A stretch of DNA of 60,000 nt from Membranipora membranacea (Eukaryota > Bryozoa > Gymnolaemata > Cheilostomatida > Membraniporidae), in the NCBI GenBank assembly GCA_914767715.1, contig OU612075.1:5582001-5642000 (forward strand), written 5' to 3'. Each line of letters begins with the position of its first letter. The stretch's first letter is position 1. The position numbers and the translations under genes were made by a program. Positions 1-13,595 of this stretch are shown here, piece after piece. The notes beneath the pieces are model-generated. The model was given only the letters and a program-made list of their open reading frames with translations. It searched no databases and was not told the origin of the DNA.

Positions 1-2989
1 GGTCTAAGTGTGAATCCTTCATAATTACTGGGTGATTGATAGGTGATCGATCAGAGAGATTTTGTGGCAGAAGTCATTACAACCATGTCAACTCTTGCCA
101 ACCTTACACAACTCAACCGAATAGCGATTGCAATACTTTTAGTATGATTAGAAAGCGCCTGTCCCAATCCAAGCAGCTGCCAAGATATATAATGGAGAGG
201 CAGATTAGAAATTCCAACACAATGTCAAAAATTGAATCACAGGATACTCAATCAGCTGATGTACAAGTGTGTTCAGACCTCCAGACCAGATAGCAATGTC
301 CGGAAAATTAGAAAACCAATTATCCGAAATCTTACAGTAAGAAATTTAGGTAGCATAACTGACACGTTTTCATGTGAAGTATAAAGAAGTCAAAAGTATT
401 TAGCAATGACCAAGCACTTTACCCTGTCTTGACAATCTACCACTGAGTAGATAATGAATGCATGGGAAGATGGGTTTATCGAGGAATCCCAAAACCTACA
501 TTCATCACATGAAAAGGGACAAGGGCTCTCAAATCTATCATGATAGCTATGGAAGGCATATCATTTCGATCGATATTTGATCGTATCAGGATAGCAGTGT
601 AGTTGAACCAGGCCCCTTCATAGAATGGGTACCACTCGACTTTGCGATGTTGCGGTACCCATAACGTGTAAGTACAAGTGCAACGAATCTATTTGCCAAA
701 GGCGCCAAACTGCCAGTCCTAATCAGCTGTTGGCCAACCACTTGCACTTCTATTACAACGATGGACATAACAAGTCCTCCAAACAGTACAAATGTTTGAC
801 AATAAAGTTGGTAGGGCTCTAACTATCAGGTACATCTTGCTAGTTGATCTGCGATCTTGCAATTCAATTAAATACCTCTTTGGAGTCACTAAAATACAAC
901 TGCACAACAACATTTAAACTAATAGTCTGACTGATTATCCAGTGTCATCACATCGTGGCACATCATCGCAGACCAAGAAGCTGGGAATGGATGACATGGT
1001 GACATTGCAAGCAAATTTCAATCTATTTCCCAAGGTTGTCAAGTTGAGTGCAAACAAGCTGGAGACATTTACTGTTGGAGCTGCCTTTGATCAGAGCGTT
1101 TCGATAGAATAAGTGGATTAGGTTTTGCTGCAAAGAGGGAATAAGGTTACTAATCTGGTTGAATTATCAACCATTAGTAAACCAATTCACGGATTAAAAT
1201 CACCTGGCATTCGCCAAATACGAAGTAAGAGATGGCGAGCAATAAGCTGGAAGTCCTAGTCCCCTTGCATCAGAGTTAAGTATACCTGTGGCAGGTAGTG
1301 TCAATAAGATCAACTAATTAATTAAAGCTGAAACAATGCCACCAGAGGATTATGCTGTTGTTGGCCTCCGCCCAATATTATGATAAAAATCAGAAACCTT
1401 GCTTAGAAGGCAGCCTCATAGCATCCAACGCAATTTTGTGTTATGAGTTGAAAATTGCTCACACATGAGTCACCGCTGTGGTATCGTAATCTGCGGAATC
1501 AGTGATAAAGCCAAAATTGAGTCAAACCTACATAGCTAACAAATACTCAAGGTAATCCCTCCGCAAAGTGGGCATTAATCAGCCGAGAAGTCAACAAAGG
1601 TCACTCAAAAAACAGGAAGACGTTACATCATATGACTTGCTGAAGCTAAGACCAACAAGTAAACTGGAATAAAAACCAGGACATGGTAGGCCAAGAAACT
1701 AGCTGACACTAGCAGAAAGAAAGATAGCTGTCAACCTGGGTGGTCTGGAAAAACAGCTATCAACCATGATGATGTCAGTTACATGAGCTTTAAAAGCCTC
1801 CGAGCAGAGCCACAACAAAGATACTAAATACGTTGGCGAAAATACTGTTCAACTCATTCAATTGCATTGACTACCTAGAGCTTGAACGATGAATGATAAG
1901 TGTGTCTAGACATAGCAGAAAGGCTACTGACCCTGAGACAGACTGGGTGAAGCATTTAAAATGCTTGAAAATGTCATTGAAAGGAAATTATGAATGAAGA
2001 GGCAATCTCACACATTATCCAAATGCATATGAGGTGTGCTATTTAATCCATACTATCAGTAAGTGACAGTAAACAACATAGACATGTCATTATAGATTCC
2101 AGTGTTGTAAAAACATGACAAGTAAACACAAAATACAGCTAAATATGTGGGGAGATGAGTAATTTTGCCACCTGATGTTTCCCATGTAAAACGGGACTGA
2201 TTTCTGTGGGGAAACTTCTAGGAACTAGCATGAGGTTATCTAGCTAATGACTGAGATTCCTGATCAAAATGATAACCTTTACGGAAACATGAAAACATGT
2301 AGGGGTATTTTATCACCAAGGACCGAGATTCTAGATCGAAAAGATAACTTTTACGGTCCCCAAACCCTCCGCCCCAATGAATTCAAGTATGCTAGAGAAT
2401 ATACAGTACAATAACATCTCTTGATACACATAAAATTAAATTCAAGTGGCCTTAGGGAGTAGTCCAAGCGCCTATGGATTGGCATTTGGGTAAAATGGTG
2501 TTTTAGAGACCCTCGGCAAACCTTATCAATCAGCTTACACTTCAAAACAACATTCACTGACATTCCATCACTCAATAAACCTATACTCTCTATAGAGAGG
2601 TAAGAAACCCTGTAATTAGAAAAGAAAGACTTGATATCTTTACAGCCCTGTGCTATTCTTTTGGAAAATTGGGTCCTATTGTAGAGAAATTGCAATTGGA
2701 GGACTAATGACTTTTGATATTGCTGCAGTAATGACCCTAGATGTCAATCAGTCGTATATACAAAAGCAATCTTGCTCATGTTGTGATTGGTAAGCTGAGA
2801 ATATCAATATAAGATTGGGACTGCAAGTTCTAATCAATAGTGTGAAAGTCTATAACCACTCGACAGCTGATAATATCAGAAATAACCATGGTGTAATTGG
2901 TATCTATGATTACCCAGTGAAACAGACACTCTCGCAAAACTTTCTCAGGGAAGGGTGCGAAGCCTTTTTAGTCCCACAATTCTCATGTA
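1..2989. other. Non-coding stretch with possible gene or retroelement relics
   Basis: I see no intact gene here. An open frame without a start codon runs on the plus strand from about 918 to 1109 (64 codons, ending TAA) and reads like coding sequence (it contains TKKLGMDDMV and LSANKLETFTVGAAFDQS), but it matches nothing I recognise and has no clear splice sites. It may be a decayed transposon or retrogene. Two copies of a roughly 36-bp unit (GACYGAGATTC...TTTACGG) lie about 80 bp apart at 2247-2356. Confidence 0.5.
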
Positions 2990-3152
2990 ACAGCTGCTAG
3001 ACAACGCAGGACGTATCCTTCCTACATAGGGATCAACCATTATCAAATCCATAACAAAGCATTGAGAACCTCTCAGGTGCCTGCTAGATAACCTCAGTAC
3101 CTTCCTACATTGGGATCAACCATGATCAAATCTGTAACAAAGCATTGAAAAA
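2990..3152. repeat. Two-copy tandem duplication, about 83-bp period
   Basis: The unit containing CTTCCTACATAGGGATCAAC and AACAAAGCATTGA occurs at about 3017 and again at about 3100 with few mismatches. The flanking TGCTAGAYAAC is also repeated, so this is a true tandem duplication and not a dispersed repeat. No function is visible. Confidence 0.7.
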
Positions 3153-6100
3153 ACCCTGAGCTGCATTACTCAGACCTGCCCATGCGCAAGAGATGATCCC
3201 CAGATCATTTGTAACAACATCTCCAGTATGGCTTTTGTCATTTTGACAATGCATGACCTGATCAGTGACAGGTACTGCTTTGGTGCTTTTAGGGGCAAAG
3301 GGGGAGAAGTGCACTAAATGACAATCGAAACACATTTACACTAGGATAAATCTTTTACACAAATATGAATACTGATACCCTAGCAAAGCAATCCTCTTGA
3401 CAATAGATTTTGGGATGTAAAATTACATGTCAAAGCAAGGAGTTACTGGTCGCTGCTACTCCTTGGTCCAAGTGATGGGTTATGAACAGGAAGGACAAAC
3501 CATCAAGTTTCTTTGAAGTAGCTTGCTCCGAATATTATCTCATTTTTTGGAAATCAAAGGTTGTCAAACAGAAAAAAATACACGCTTAGATCAAGAAGCC
3601 TGCGTGTACCAAGTACATCAGCTGATGTAAAGCTCTGTCAACAATTATAATAACAGTTGTCATATTCTTTCCCAAATCTCAGCTGTGATAGGCGATTGTT
3701 GTTTTTTTACCAGGGTAACAGCCATAATACATGATGATATCACCTGAGATAACGTAAGCCTACGGACGTTTCCCCATAAAATTATGGCAAAATTATCCCC
3801 AAAAACAATTAGGCAGAAATAATCCATGTAACTAATCCCACCATGTCCGTTTTGTTGCGCTAATCGATGTTGAACCCCTTGTTTTTGGTGTGGAAAAGGT
3901 GATTGGAATCACAACCATACAAGTTTTTTATTTCTTCTTCGAAACCAACGATTCTGGTCTTATGTTGACAGATGGCTCTAAAAGCAATTTTTGATTCTTC
4001 TGATTTAGTGTTTTATGGCACTCAATCCACATTGATGAGATTGTAAGATGCCATATTGGAAAAGATTAAATAACATTAGCAAAGATTATAATAGGCCTTT
4101 TCCAGTTTGGATTAGAGAAACTTAAAGTTACCTAACACCTTGGCTACTAATAGAAGCCAATCAGAGCACTTGGTAAAATCTCTTTTGAAAGGACTCCCGC
4201 TGCAAACTCTCTCCTAAATCCACTTGAAGCCTATCTTAACTTATCAAAGTGTTGCCCACTTTCTCTGAATGTATCTCATCCATTCTAGAGCAACAAATGT
4301 TGAGATTTACGAGATTAAAACTCCGCGATAGAACTTGAGCGAGAGAGACTGTGTAGGTAGGCCTCTTGAAAAGCTTGGAATGTAAATAAAATAGCTGGGC
4401 AATTTGACATCAATATACCATGTGAATGCAGAGATTACCGACAACTACAAATATTTTCGTTTCGTCAAAAGCTGCCAAATTAACCGAAATGTGGCGAGAC
4501 CTTGGAACCAGGTTGTTGCTGCTGCACGCTAAAGTTTGCAGGCTGCATGTGCTTCCATGCTCGTTAGCCAAAACAGTCTTTGCCTGCCTTGGTCATTAGT
4601 TTAGCCAAAAGCAAGAAGTAATAGGGACCACTATAACTTCTTGGCTAAACTTATGACTGAAGCAAAGACATGTCTCCCAAGATTTAAATCTAATACCACG
4701 ATACCACTTTCATATACAAGCTAATAATTTCAATGTTAAGTGACCAGCGGCAATAAACCTTATGGCAAAGCTCAAAGCCTGCTCAGCAGCTAATGCCAAC
4801 TAACAATACACTCAATCTGCACAGCTATTCATTAGCCATGGTCACCAGCAGAGAGCTAGTGACATCATCAGGTAAATTAGCACAGCCTAGTCAGGCTGGG
4901 ATACCTATTAGTAAACAGCTAATTTAACCACTGTTACATGCACAAATGCGTCTGATATTTGCAGGGGGTACTCTATAGGTTAAAGTCACATGTCCATTAA
5001 TCAACATCATCATCTAATCTCATTGTAAGCTCTTGATAAAATCAATTCCCTGTTCCTATAATTAACCCTACCAAGTGAAGATTGGAGGAAAAAGCTAGCT
5101 TTTTATTCAACCACTCACGCTTTACAATTAGTGTCTGCTGTTGAAAAGAGGGAAGTAAATCAATCTCATCTCACTCACTGTTGATGATGTTTTGAATTTG
5201 ATGACAGCTCTTAAAATTTGAAATGAATTTGAGTAGAACCACCTGAACTCTTGTGGAATGGTCGCCAGTAACGCCTACAAGGTCGTCATATGAAAGTGAG
5301 TGAGGGTTGAGGGATTGAAAAGAGCATTGTAAGGGAGATGGGTTTTACAATGAGGTTATGTAAATCGCTAACAGCGCTACGTACGTTATCGACAGCAGTG
5401 AATGATACAAGGACAAAAGGGTCGGTAGAAATTGAATGTAAATGATTTCTCGACAATTGTCAGCAACAATCAAATAATAATTATGGTTTCCACTCATAAT
5501 ATAGATTTCTATTTCAGAGATTAATTTACAGAATCGATTTAATCTGTCTGACAAATTTTCAAACTTCAGGATCAGATCTAGTCAATGATGATGATGCGCA
5601 TTCTTCCAGTTTGATAATAACATACGGAATCACATAATGATACGTCTGAAGGGTCTCCAATGACAGTAATGCAATCGGGAATCGAGAAGTCATCGATAGC
5701 CGGAAGGCATTATTCTTGGGTTTGTCGTTGGTTATTCAACGGAAGAATTTTGCAAAAGAGCTCCGAGGCAGGCTAATGATGATGTGGAGCTTCCAGAGAA
5801 CCAAGCACCTGACGACTAGTGCCATATTATGACTGGTGAGCTCCCAGAAGCATAAGGGCTGGAGTGTGAGGTAACCATAGACTTAGTAATAAGTCTATGG
5901 AGGCAACACCACAAGGCTGCAGCTTCTGTCAATTAGGTTGCGTTGAAACTCAAATAAATGTTTATGATTCAACAAACAGATGACATTTAAGATGCTTATC
6001 TTCTGAGTCATTTTAAGCTTTGAGGTGGTACATGACAGTTGTGAAGGGTCCTGTTACTGCTATGATCTAAGGTGCAGATAACTGTACCGATCAGACACTT

Positions 6101-6984
6101 GAATAGCCAACAAGGCGAAGAACACTTGTATCAAACAAAATATCTCCTGAAGTCGAATAGCTACTTACTGCCAGCAAAGAAAAGCGAAGTCACGAGTGAC
6201 GCCCAACCTTTCCTTGACCTGACAGCTTGGATCAAGATAAAATGCTGACTACCTACAGGGCTTCTTCAGATTTCAAATTCATTACAATTAAATTTATGCA
6301 AAATACTTTTTTGGTAAAAAGCCAATGCGGTGATGAAGTAAACTATGTGTGGGATGCAGCAAAACCTAACGATCTTAGCACCAGTTAATGTAAGTGGGAC
6401 GGTGTAGTAGCTTTAGCTACTTCCATACTCTACAAACAGTGTCCTGTTTTTTGTGAGAGAAGGCAACGGATGATACGATTCTTAATCTGGTCCCATTCAG
6501 ATGAATGACACCCATACAAACACACATAAGATTCTACTACACCATGTTTGTTGTTTGACGTACTAGAAAAATAGTAGTCTGTCAACTTAGCCTCACATTC
6601 TGACCAATTTTTATCAGTGCACTGAGTGCATCCTCTTGTTTTGCAAATGAATACATGCAGGTAAAAATACCCAACAAACAAACTTTTGAATAATTGAGTT
6701 TCAATTGCCTGTTATTGTGATAGTCAACCAGAGACAAAACGCAAAATATGCAAGCTATAAAGCGATGATGATTCACGCCAATGGCCTCAGTCACACCAGC
6801 TTTGCATAAGAAAACACAGATAAATCTCACAATTAGCCAACCTTGGCTTTGCACTCGGTGTCTGGAGCCCCTGCTTGGTGATGACATATCAGTTAATAGG
6901 TAATTTGATCCATTCAGAGGGTTCGTTCGCAGACCCAAGTCAGGGTATGACGGAAGTTGGTATCACTGTGTCTAGATATTCGGT
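3153..6984. other. Non-coding stretch, no gene seen
   Basis: I found no splice-bounded coding frame or named repeat. The short open frames on both strands (longest 118 codons, minus, near 6582-6938) have no recognisable protein content and are probably chance. Confidence 0.5.
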
Positions 6985-7170
6985 AACCCATTGAAGAAGA
7001 GCGGCTGGAAAGGTTTCATAGGTCGAATATCAGCACATTTATGGATTTGGCAAAGCTGCTCTGATGATGTCATATCTTAACCATTGAAGAAGAGTGGCTA
7101 GAAAGGTTTCAAGGGTGCAATATCAGCACATTTATGGCTTTGGCAAAGCTACTCTGAAGATGTCATGAGC
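6985..7170. repeat. Two-copy tandem duplication, 93-bp period
   Basis: CCATTGAAGAAGAG begins at 6988 and again at 7081. The copies share GAAAGGTTTC, ATATCAGCACATTTATGG and TTTGGCAAAGC with a few substitutions. No coding sense is apparent. Confidence 0.75.
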
Positions 7171-7812
7171 CATATCATAATCATATTGTGACTCTGAGCT
7201 TCATTGTCAAGTCCTACAACTTTCTTGGATAAGATGAGTTGAGTTGAAACAAAGCCAATCTTATGATGTCAAGATATAGCTCAAGATGCTCATCTTCCTC
7301 ATCATAACCTATAACTTTCTATGAAAAGTGAACTTGAAACAAACAAAATAGCATATATCTTACCCCGCTACTACGTCCAAGACAGGAACGAAAGCCAATG
7401 AAGTGTGCTGAGGTGCCGAGGCATGGCTACGATTAAAGTAATGATCCATAATATTACTGTCCAGCTGTGAGTAGCCCAGCAGTAGTGTCCTAGTTTGCGC
7501 TGCTGACAGATCAGCAGTCAGCACGCTATACAGTTTGCGTAGGTTACTCGGAATGTTGCAGCAAGAAATAAATAACCCAAGCTGTCGAAACACTCGACGA
7601 CAAACCACATCAGCTCCATGCAGTTAGATGCAAAAACCTTATGCTGCCAGTGACCCTGTGACATCATTAAACAGCAATTAGCAGCCCAACAACAATGAAA
7701 GTGTTGATGTAGTTTTATCATGAAACTTCAAACACACATCTCTCGAGTGAAACTTGAGAGACAGAATCTAAACAGTACTATACTTGAGCAATTTGAGATA
7801 AAAGTATCCGTA

Positions 7813-8160
7813 CATAAACACGGCCATAAACTGTATGAAGATCTCCGCAGCTATATTTGGCATAGCCAGCAACACCAAAGGCTCAAAAATCAAAGTCATA
7901 CAGGAGATTGAATACTCAACCTGTTTAAGACAAAACAGAGATGCATACTTCAAAGTTGGAGCAGTTTATTCAGGTATATGTAGAACAAGAAAGCATAAAC
8001 ACGGCCATAAACTGTATGAAGATCTCGGCAGCTTTATTTGGCATAGCCAGCAACACCAAAGGCTCAAAAATCATAGTCAAACACGAGATTGAATAGTTAA
8101 ACCTGTTAAAGACAAAACAGAGATGCATACTTCAAAGTTGGAGCAGTTTACCCAGGATAT
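7813..8160. repeat. Two-copy tandem duplication, 181-bp period
   Basis: CATAAACACGGCCATAAACT begins at 7813 and again at 7994. The copies stay alike to the shared end CAAAGTTGGAGCAGTTTA. The high similarity suggests a recent event. Short frames read through it on both strands, but neither looks like a known protein. Confidence 0.8.
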
Positions 8161-8463
8161 GACGGAGTGTATCTTTGATCGTTGGCCTGGTACAGGTTAA
8201 TCATTATCTAAAGATAACATCTCAAAGCAAATTCTCATCCTGACAATAAACTCTGCGCTTGCAAATACAAAACCACTGTCATGAATCCAATACACTTATG
8301 TCAATCCGCAAACCACCACGGAGAATGCCATCGACTAGAGTAACAGTTCTTGTCGTGCTTGGGGAACTTATCTACCAAGTGAATAAGCAATCAAATCCAG
8401 AACATTGGATACATAGGAACAAGAACAAGGAGTAGAAGGGCTTTTACTCCTTGCTCTTAATAG

Positions 8464-8616
8464 TGTCCTTCCATGGGCCCCTGGGACTTACATGTCTTTA
8501 CTTTGCCAATGTCCACTATCAACCACCCAAAAAACACCCTTTGGTGTTTTTTGGGTGGTTGATAGGGACATTGGCAAAGTAAAGACATGTAAGTCCCAGG
8601 GGCCCATGTGTCCTTC
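8464..8616. mobile_element. Hairpin MITE with 8-bp target-site duplication (hAT-like)
   Basis: The element (8472-8608) is an almost perfect palindrome: arms of about 65 bp starting CATGGGCCCCTGGGACTTAC close on a loop of about 6 nt (CCTTTG). It is flanked by the direct repeat TGTCCTTC at 8464-8471 and 8609-8616, the 8-bp target duplication typical of hAT transposases. No coding capacity. Related but more diverged elements lie at 37329-38130. Confidence 0.85.
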
Positions 8617-11600
8617 AAATCAGAAAGTTTTGATTTTTGGTCATGAAAATTGACAAAATAGTACATACCTCTCCTTACTATGTGGATGGTCTCTAAGTTA
8701 AACTAAGACTGAGTTATGTATATGCGTATAGTCCAGGTGTGATGCATAGTGTAATGAATGGTTAGGAACTTGTATCTGCCATGTGATATGATTTCCATAG
8801 ATATAATATCTCAACTGAATAATTATCCCTGTCAACCTCCCTATCTTTCCTATGCAAACTTAAGTCCAGCCCACTTTTCACAGAGCTATCAATCAGTGGA
8901 TAGGACCTAATTGTTATTGGACTGAGTGCTTGATCCTAGGGTAATTTTACAGCTTGCAATAAACATAGAAATTGCTGAATAGACAGATAAACAATAAGCT
9001 AATAGAATTTGGCTTTGTTCATAATAATTTCCTTTTGATTCAACTGCCTAAAGAAAATGACCCTATTCATATTTTGCAGTAGAAAATTTTTATGAGTAAC
9101 TATTCAAATGCACCTTTTCTATACAGTTATTGAATACAACAAAATGGTGATCGAATTTGACACCCAAGTATATTTCATGAAAAATGTGATTTACTGAAAG
9201 AGCATGGAAATTAATTGACACAACAAACATAGCCAATTATGTAAGCAGACAAGCACAAAAGTTTGCAAAGTAGGGCCCACCTCAGCGCTATCAAAAAACA
9301 AAGAGGATTCCGACTGAAGATTGAATGCTGGTGGAGAAACGAAAGCAAACGGAATTCACTCATAACTGCTATTTTCGAGTTTCCTTTCAAGCCCTATGCA
9401 TTTCCTGCCACTTGAAAACACCCTATGCAAATTCCGCTGTTCTAAAGTTGACAAAGGAACAGAAATAGGAACCATGAATGAACTTTAATCCAATGTAGTC
9501 ACCGAGAGATTGTAAACAGTTTTGTAAGTGCCGAAATTTGAACGATTTTTTGAAGCATTCAACTTAATGTGAGGTAGCCTATGGTCATACGAGCAGCGTG
9601 TAAGCTTCTGTATTGTCAAAATGGACTCTAAGCTTCTGTATTGTCAAAATCGACTCGCAAATTTTGCATAATTGCCCACTGGCTTTCACTCTTGCTCAGC
9701 AAGTATAGACTATTAATTGCAGTGTTGCTCAGTAAATATCACCTATGGTGAGCTTTAGGAGATATCTATGCACCCTTTTTAGGTTTCGGTTGTCTACCAA
9801 CCACGCATATTGTGAAACCATGTCCGTTCAAACATCACACATTGACTTTCAACAAGTCAACAGTCCTGACTTATCCGTCATTGCAAACACCATGTCAAGG
9901 CTTTCGGCAGCGCCATCGACTGTACGAAAACAAGTTATGACCGTCTTGCAACCTACCAAGTCACAGGCCAATTAGGTCGGTATATGTAATTTGGAATAAT
10001 TTGGAATAAGTCAGTGGCAGACTTACAGACAGACTGAGTGCTATGACTCAACCACTGTCAACCCTGTTTACCCGTAGGCTGATTGCCGTTTCTTGCTCCG
10101 CATCTGACAACTATTATTAGACATAGATGCCGTGTTTTAATTACCACAGTCGTAGGTGAACATCTGGCTCTTAAATATTTTCAGCACATCTGAATGTCGA
10201 AGCTTCTGGGTGTGGCCGGTTTAAGTTATGTGAAAGCTCGCAGCAATTCGAATAAGGAATGTGATGGAGGTTGCTAATCCTATTCTTATTTTTGTCATTG
10301 CTTGGGCTTGTCTGGTCTGCCATGACATGAATCTCAAGTTAATCATTCAATTGAGCCGTTTTCCAACATCAAGTCGACTTGGTAGGCTATTTCTACAAGT
10401 CAGATGCTCTGGATGTTGTCTGGACAGGTTGTTTGCTTGGGTAAGAGGTTTGTGAATGGGCTGTCCCTATTCTCACAAAACAAGAAGCCTTGACAGCCAG
10501 GTGCTGCTGGACGTAGCATAGATTTTTCTGCAGAGAAGCATTTGATAATGATGATGATCCCTCTGAGGAATTGGTCGGGCCTTGATATTTATTTCGTACA
10601 AGACTGAATGGCAATGGTGTTGACAACTTCAGATCAGAATTAATGGTGATTGCAGTGTTGTTTCGTTACAAATTCTATTCCTAATAATACATTCTAGTAT
10701 TACAGTATATCAATTTGATCAAATAGGCTATTTTATGTATATCCTGTTGAATTATGCAAATTGTTTTTGTTCAGATGTAATGAAAATCTCTATGCTAACA
10801 GCTAGATGATGTCATGAACTCACAACTAATCATGCAGTCAGACTTAGGAAGCCCATCCCAATTAAATCAGAAAACCACAGACACGGATATTTCTTATAAT
10901 CACAAGCCTATAAAGTACCTATAAAGCCAATAATGATGTAATAATTCTTTGTTTTTGTGGTTCAAAGAGTCCTAAAACACCATCCCTATTTCCAAGGTGT
11001 GAATAGTGTATGTCAGTTATGGAAGTTTGTGGTTTTTGTGGCTAGGTAAAGTGCAACCATGTGCATTTCCTGCAAGCGCTCTCAGCACAATAACCAGGGT
11101 CCATTTCAATTAACATCATCGGAATACAAGAGCAAAGGGCAAAAAGCAAGAACAATGGCAAACTTAAAACGCTGAACCAACACATTGCAACATCAAATTC
11201 AATAGATTTATGAGGAAAGATAACACACCTAAACACTGTTCAAACCAGTACGCAACACAAGTCTTTTATCGGAGTGCAATTGGGCTTTCAAACGCTCTGT
11301 CAGCTTTATTTGAAATGCATACCTCTGCTGCTGTGCAAAACTATTCCAATAAACAGCCCGAATCAAGAAAAATAATAACATATCTCCTTTGATTCGATGG
11401 ATTGGTTATGAATAATTGAAATAGCAATCATATTATGGCACATACTAACTTAATTGTAAGAGTTCAGTGCCTTAAGGGTTCATACCAGAGTTCATAAACC
11501 CAACAAGCCTCTAAAGAGAGGTATAGAGCAACAAGCTGCAATAGTTTGACTTGATTTGCTCAACCCCATAGCACTATGAAACTCTGACAATTTTGTATAA

Positions 11601-12498
11601 GAAACAAAATAAAACAATGAACCAGGAGTAGGGCCTGCCAAATATCGACACCATCCCGACATACAAGCCGACATAAGATATCTGTGCAAAATACGAGGCT
11701 CTGAGAATAAGGCAAATAAGGGTCAAGCTTTGCAAAAGGGAATCATATATATATAATTTTATTGGCAACCAAAGTCATCTCATTCGAAATGTTTTGCACT
11801 CAGTGCCAGAAAAAAATTTTTAAAACAAAAAAAGAGAAACAGAAAGGAAATAATACCATCAATGATGTTGGTCAAGTCATGAGGAGCGAGAGATAACAAT
11901 TTGATTATCCATTACATGGCAATCAATAACACTGAGCTGAGTTACTCAAACCAGAGAGTTTGTCCAAAACTCCTTGCTCACACCAAATTTCTGCCTGAGA
12001 CACAAATTGCCACTTTGGGGACGGAGTCATCTGCTCATGCTTAGAAAGCGTGCAACTCCGTATTCAACCCTAACATTTCCACCCTCCAGCACAGCTGATC
12101 ACAGCCTAGGCTTATTTATGACTATCTTTCAGTATCTCACAACTGAAGTTCCTGCCAAAAGTCTAAAGTTGACTATACAAGGGCGGAAGCAAAGGGGGTA
12201 CTCTGCACTTGAGGGACTAAAATACAGTAGCTAATTAGATGCAAAATCCGAACACTTCAATACTGATAGATAAACACAAGAGTAAATTGTCACAGGTTGT
12301 GACATCTTATTACTCTTGTTGACAGATGGGATTTCGTTTATCGGGACATCAATTCAGCTAATAAATGAACAACATTTTAAGTGAGTACTTGGTGATAAGG
12401 TGTAAACAAGTGAAGGGGGGATTAACACAAAATAGCAAACTATGACTTGGTGTGCAAACTGCAAAGAGAGACCAGGGGTTGTGTAAGATATCGGCTTG
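8617..12498. other. Non-coding stretch, no gene seen
   Basis: Nothing supportable as a gene. At 9600-9655 a 28-bp unit (AAGCTTCTGTATTGTCAAAA) is repeated twice in tandem. A 76-codon plus-strand frame at 9745-9975 has no family resemblance. Confidence 0.5.
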
Positions 12499-12576
12499 TA
12501 GCCTGTCTTGACATGATTTGTTGTGGAGGGGCGTTGTGTTCCCCGTCCCCACAACAACGCTTGTCAAGACAGGCTA
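12499..12576. mobile_element. Small MITE with TAGCCTGTCTTGACA ends
   Basis: The left end TAGCCTGTCTTGACA is mirrored by TTGTCAAGACAGGCTA at the right end, with a palindromic interior (TTGTTGTGG...CCACAACAA). At 78 bp it is a short non-autonomous element. The same ends occur at 42580-42654 and 50748-50781, and a degraded version near 24732-24800. The outer TA could be a TA target duplication (Tc1/mariner-like), which I infer only. Confidence 0.75.
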
Positions 12577-13595
12577 TAGGCTATGTGGACTGGTATGCGA
12601 GCGCTGAATTGGTTTGTACTGATGTAGCCATCTGGTTCTATTTGCTAAACTAATGTTTCTAATATACATGATTGTTCAAGATTGTCCCTCAATTGATAGA
12701 TGGATCTTTTGCAGTTTTCCGCTGTTATGCACAGTTGTTATTATCACATAAGCTCATGTACTGCTTACTGCTGTAGCCCCTGTCTCATCCCCTGTCTGTG
12801 GTCTCATCAACCCCCACATCTTCTGGCATGATTGGATCTTGCAGAGCCCAAATCTTATTAAGAAAATGATCATAACCTAGATAAAACCAGTTCAGGTTGC
12901 ACCTGCATCTTGCGGCTGGGTTGGGCGGATAGATAGCTTTTTTTTCTAGTATCCAAATGACTGATAGACCCGTAGGTTATCAGGGGAGTTATTCCTGTAT
13001 ACCATCTAGAATGAACCATATTTTCCTGTTGTCCAGAACAGGTATGGTAAAGCATCTGGATAACATGATTGGCCTACTCCAGGCATTTCAGGAGATAGGT
13101 GCAGGAGGGGATGTTCCTGGCCAGGCAGACAGATAAGCTAGGTTGAGTCCCAATGCTCAACAATATCAGTGGTGATTTGGCAACTGTCCATTTTAACAGA
13201 TTGGCAACAAGGCCAATGTCCTTTTCATCAATTTCATATCGGTGGGAAAATCCCATCAGTCTATGACTATTGTAATCAAATTTCGAAATTTTGTCACACC
13301 GCCCGCAGACACAACCATCATATATCATACATGAGACCGAATTCTCTTGATCATCCCTTGGCGTTAACGCAATAGTATCACTTTAGGGATTGTGATAGTG
13401 CAGTGGAACGATAAAGAGGGTGAGAGAAGTTGAGAAGAATTTCCATTTTTGTAAAGCTTATTGTTATAATTGTGTCTAGAAGCTATATGAAAGTTTGCCA
13501 CAGTGCTCTTAAATAGACTGAGACCTTTAATATGATAGAAAATATGGGGAGGTGCTACTATAGCTTCAAGTTATTTTGATTCCATAGCATCTTAC

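Noticed and set aside
2351-2695. 114-codon minus-strand frame
   Set aside because: No similarity or splice context, and it lies in DNA without other coding signs.
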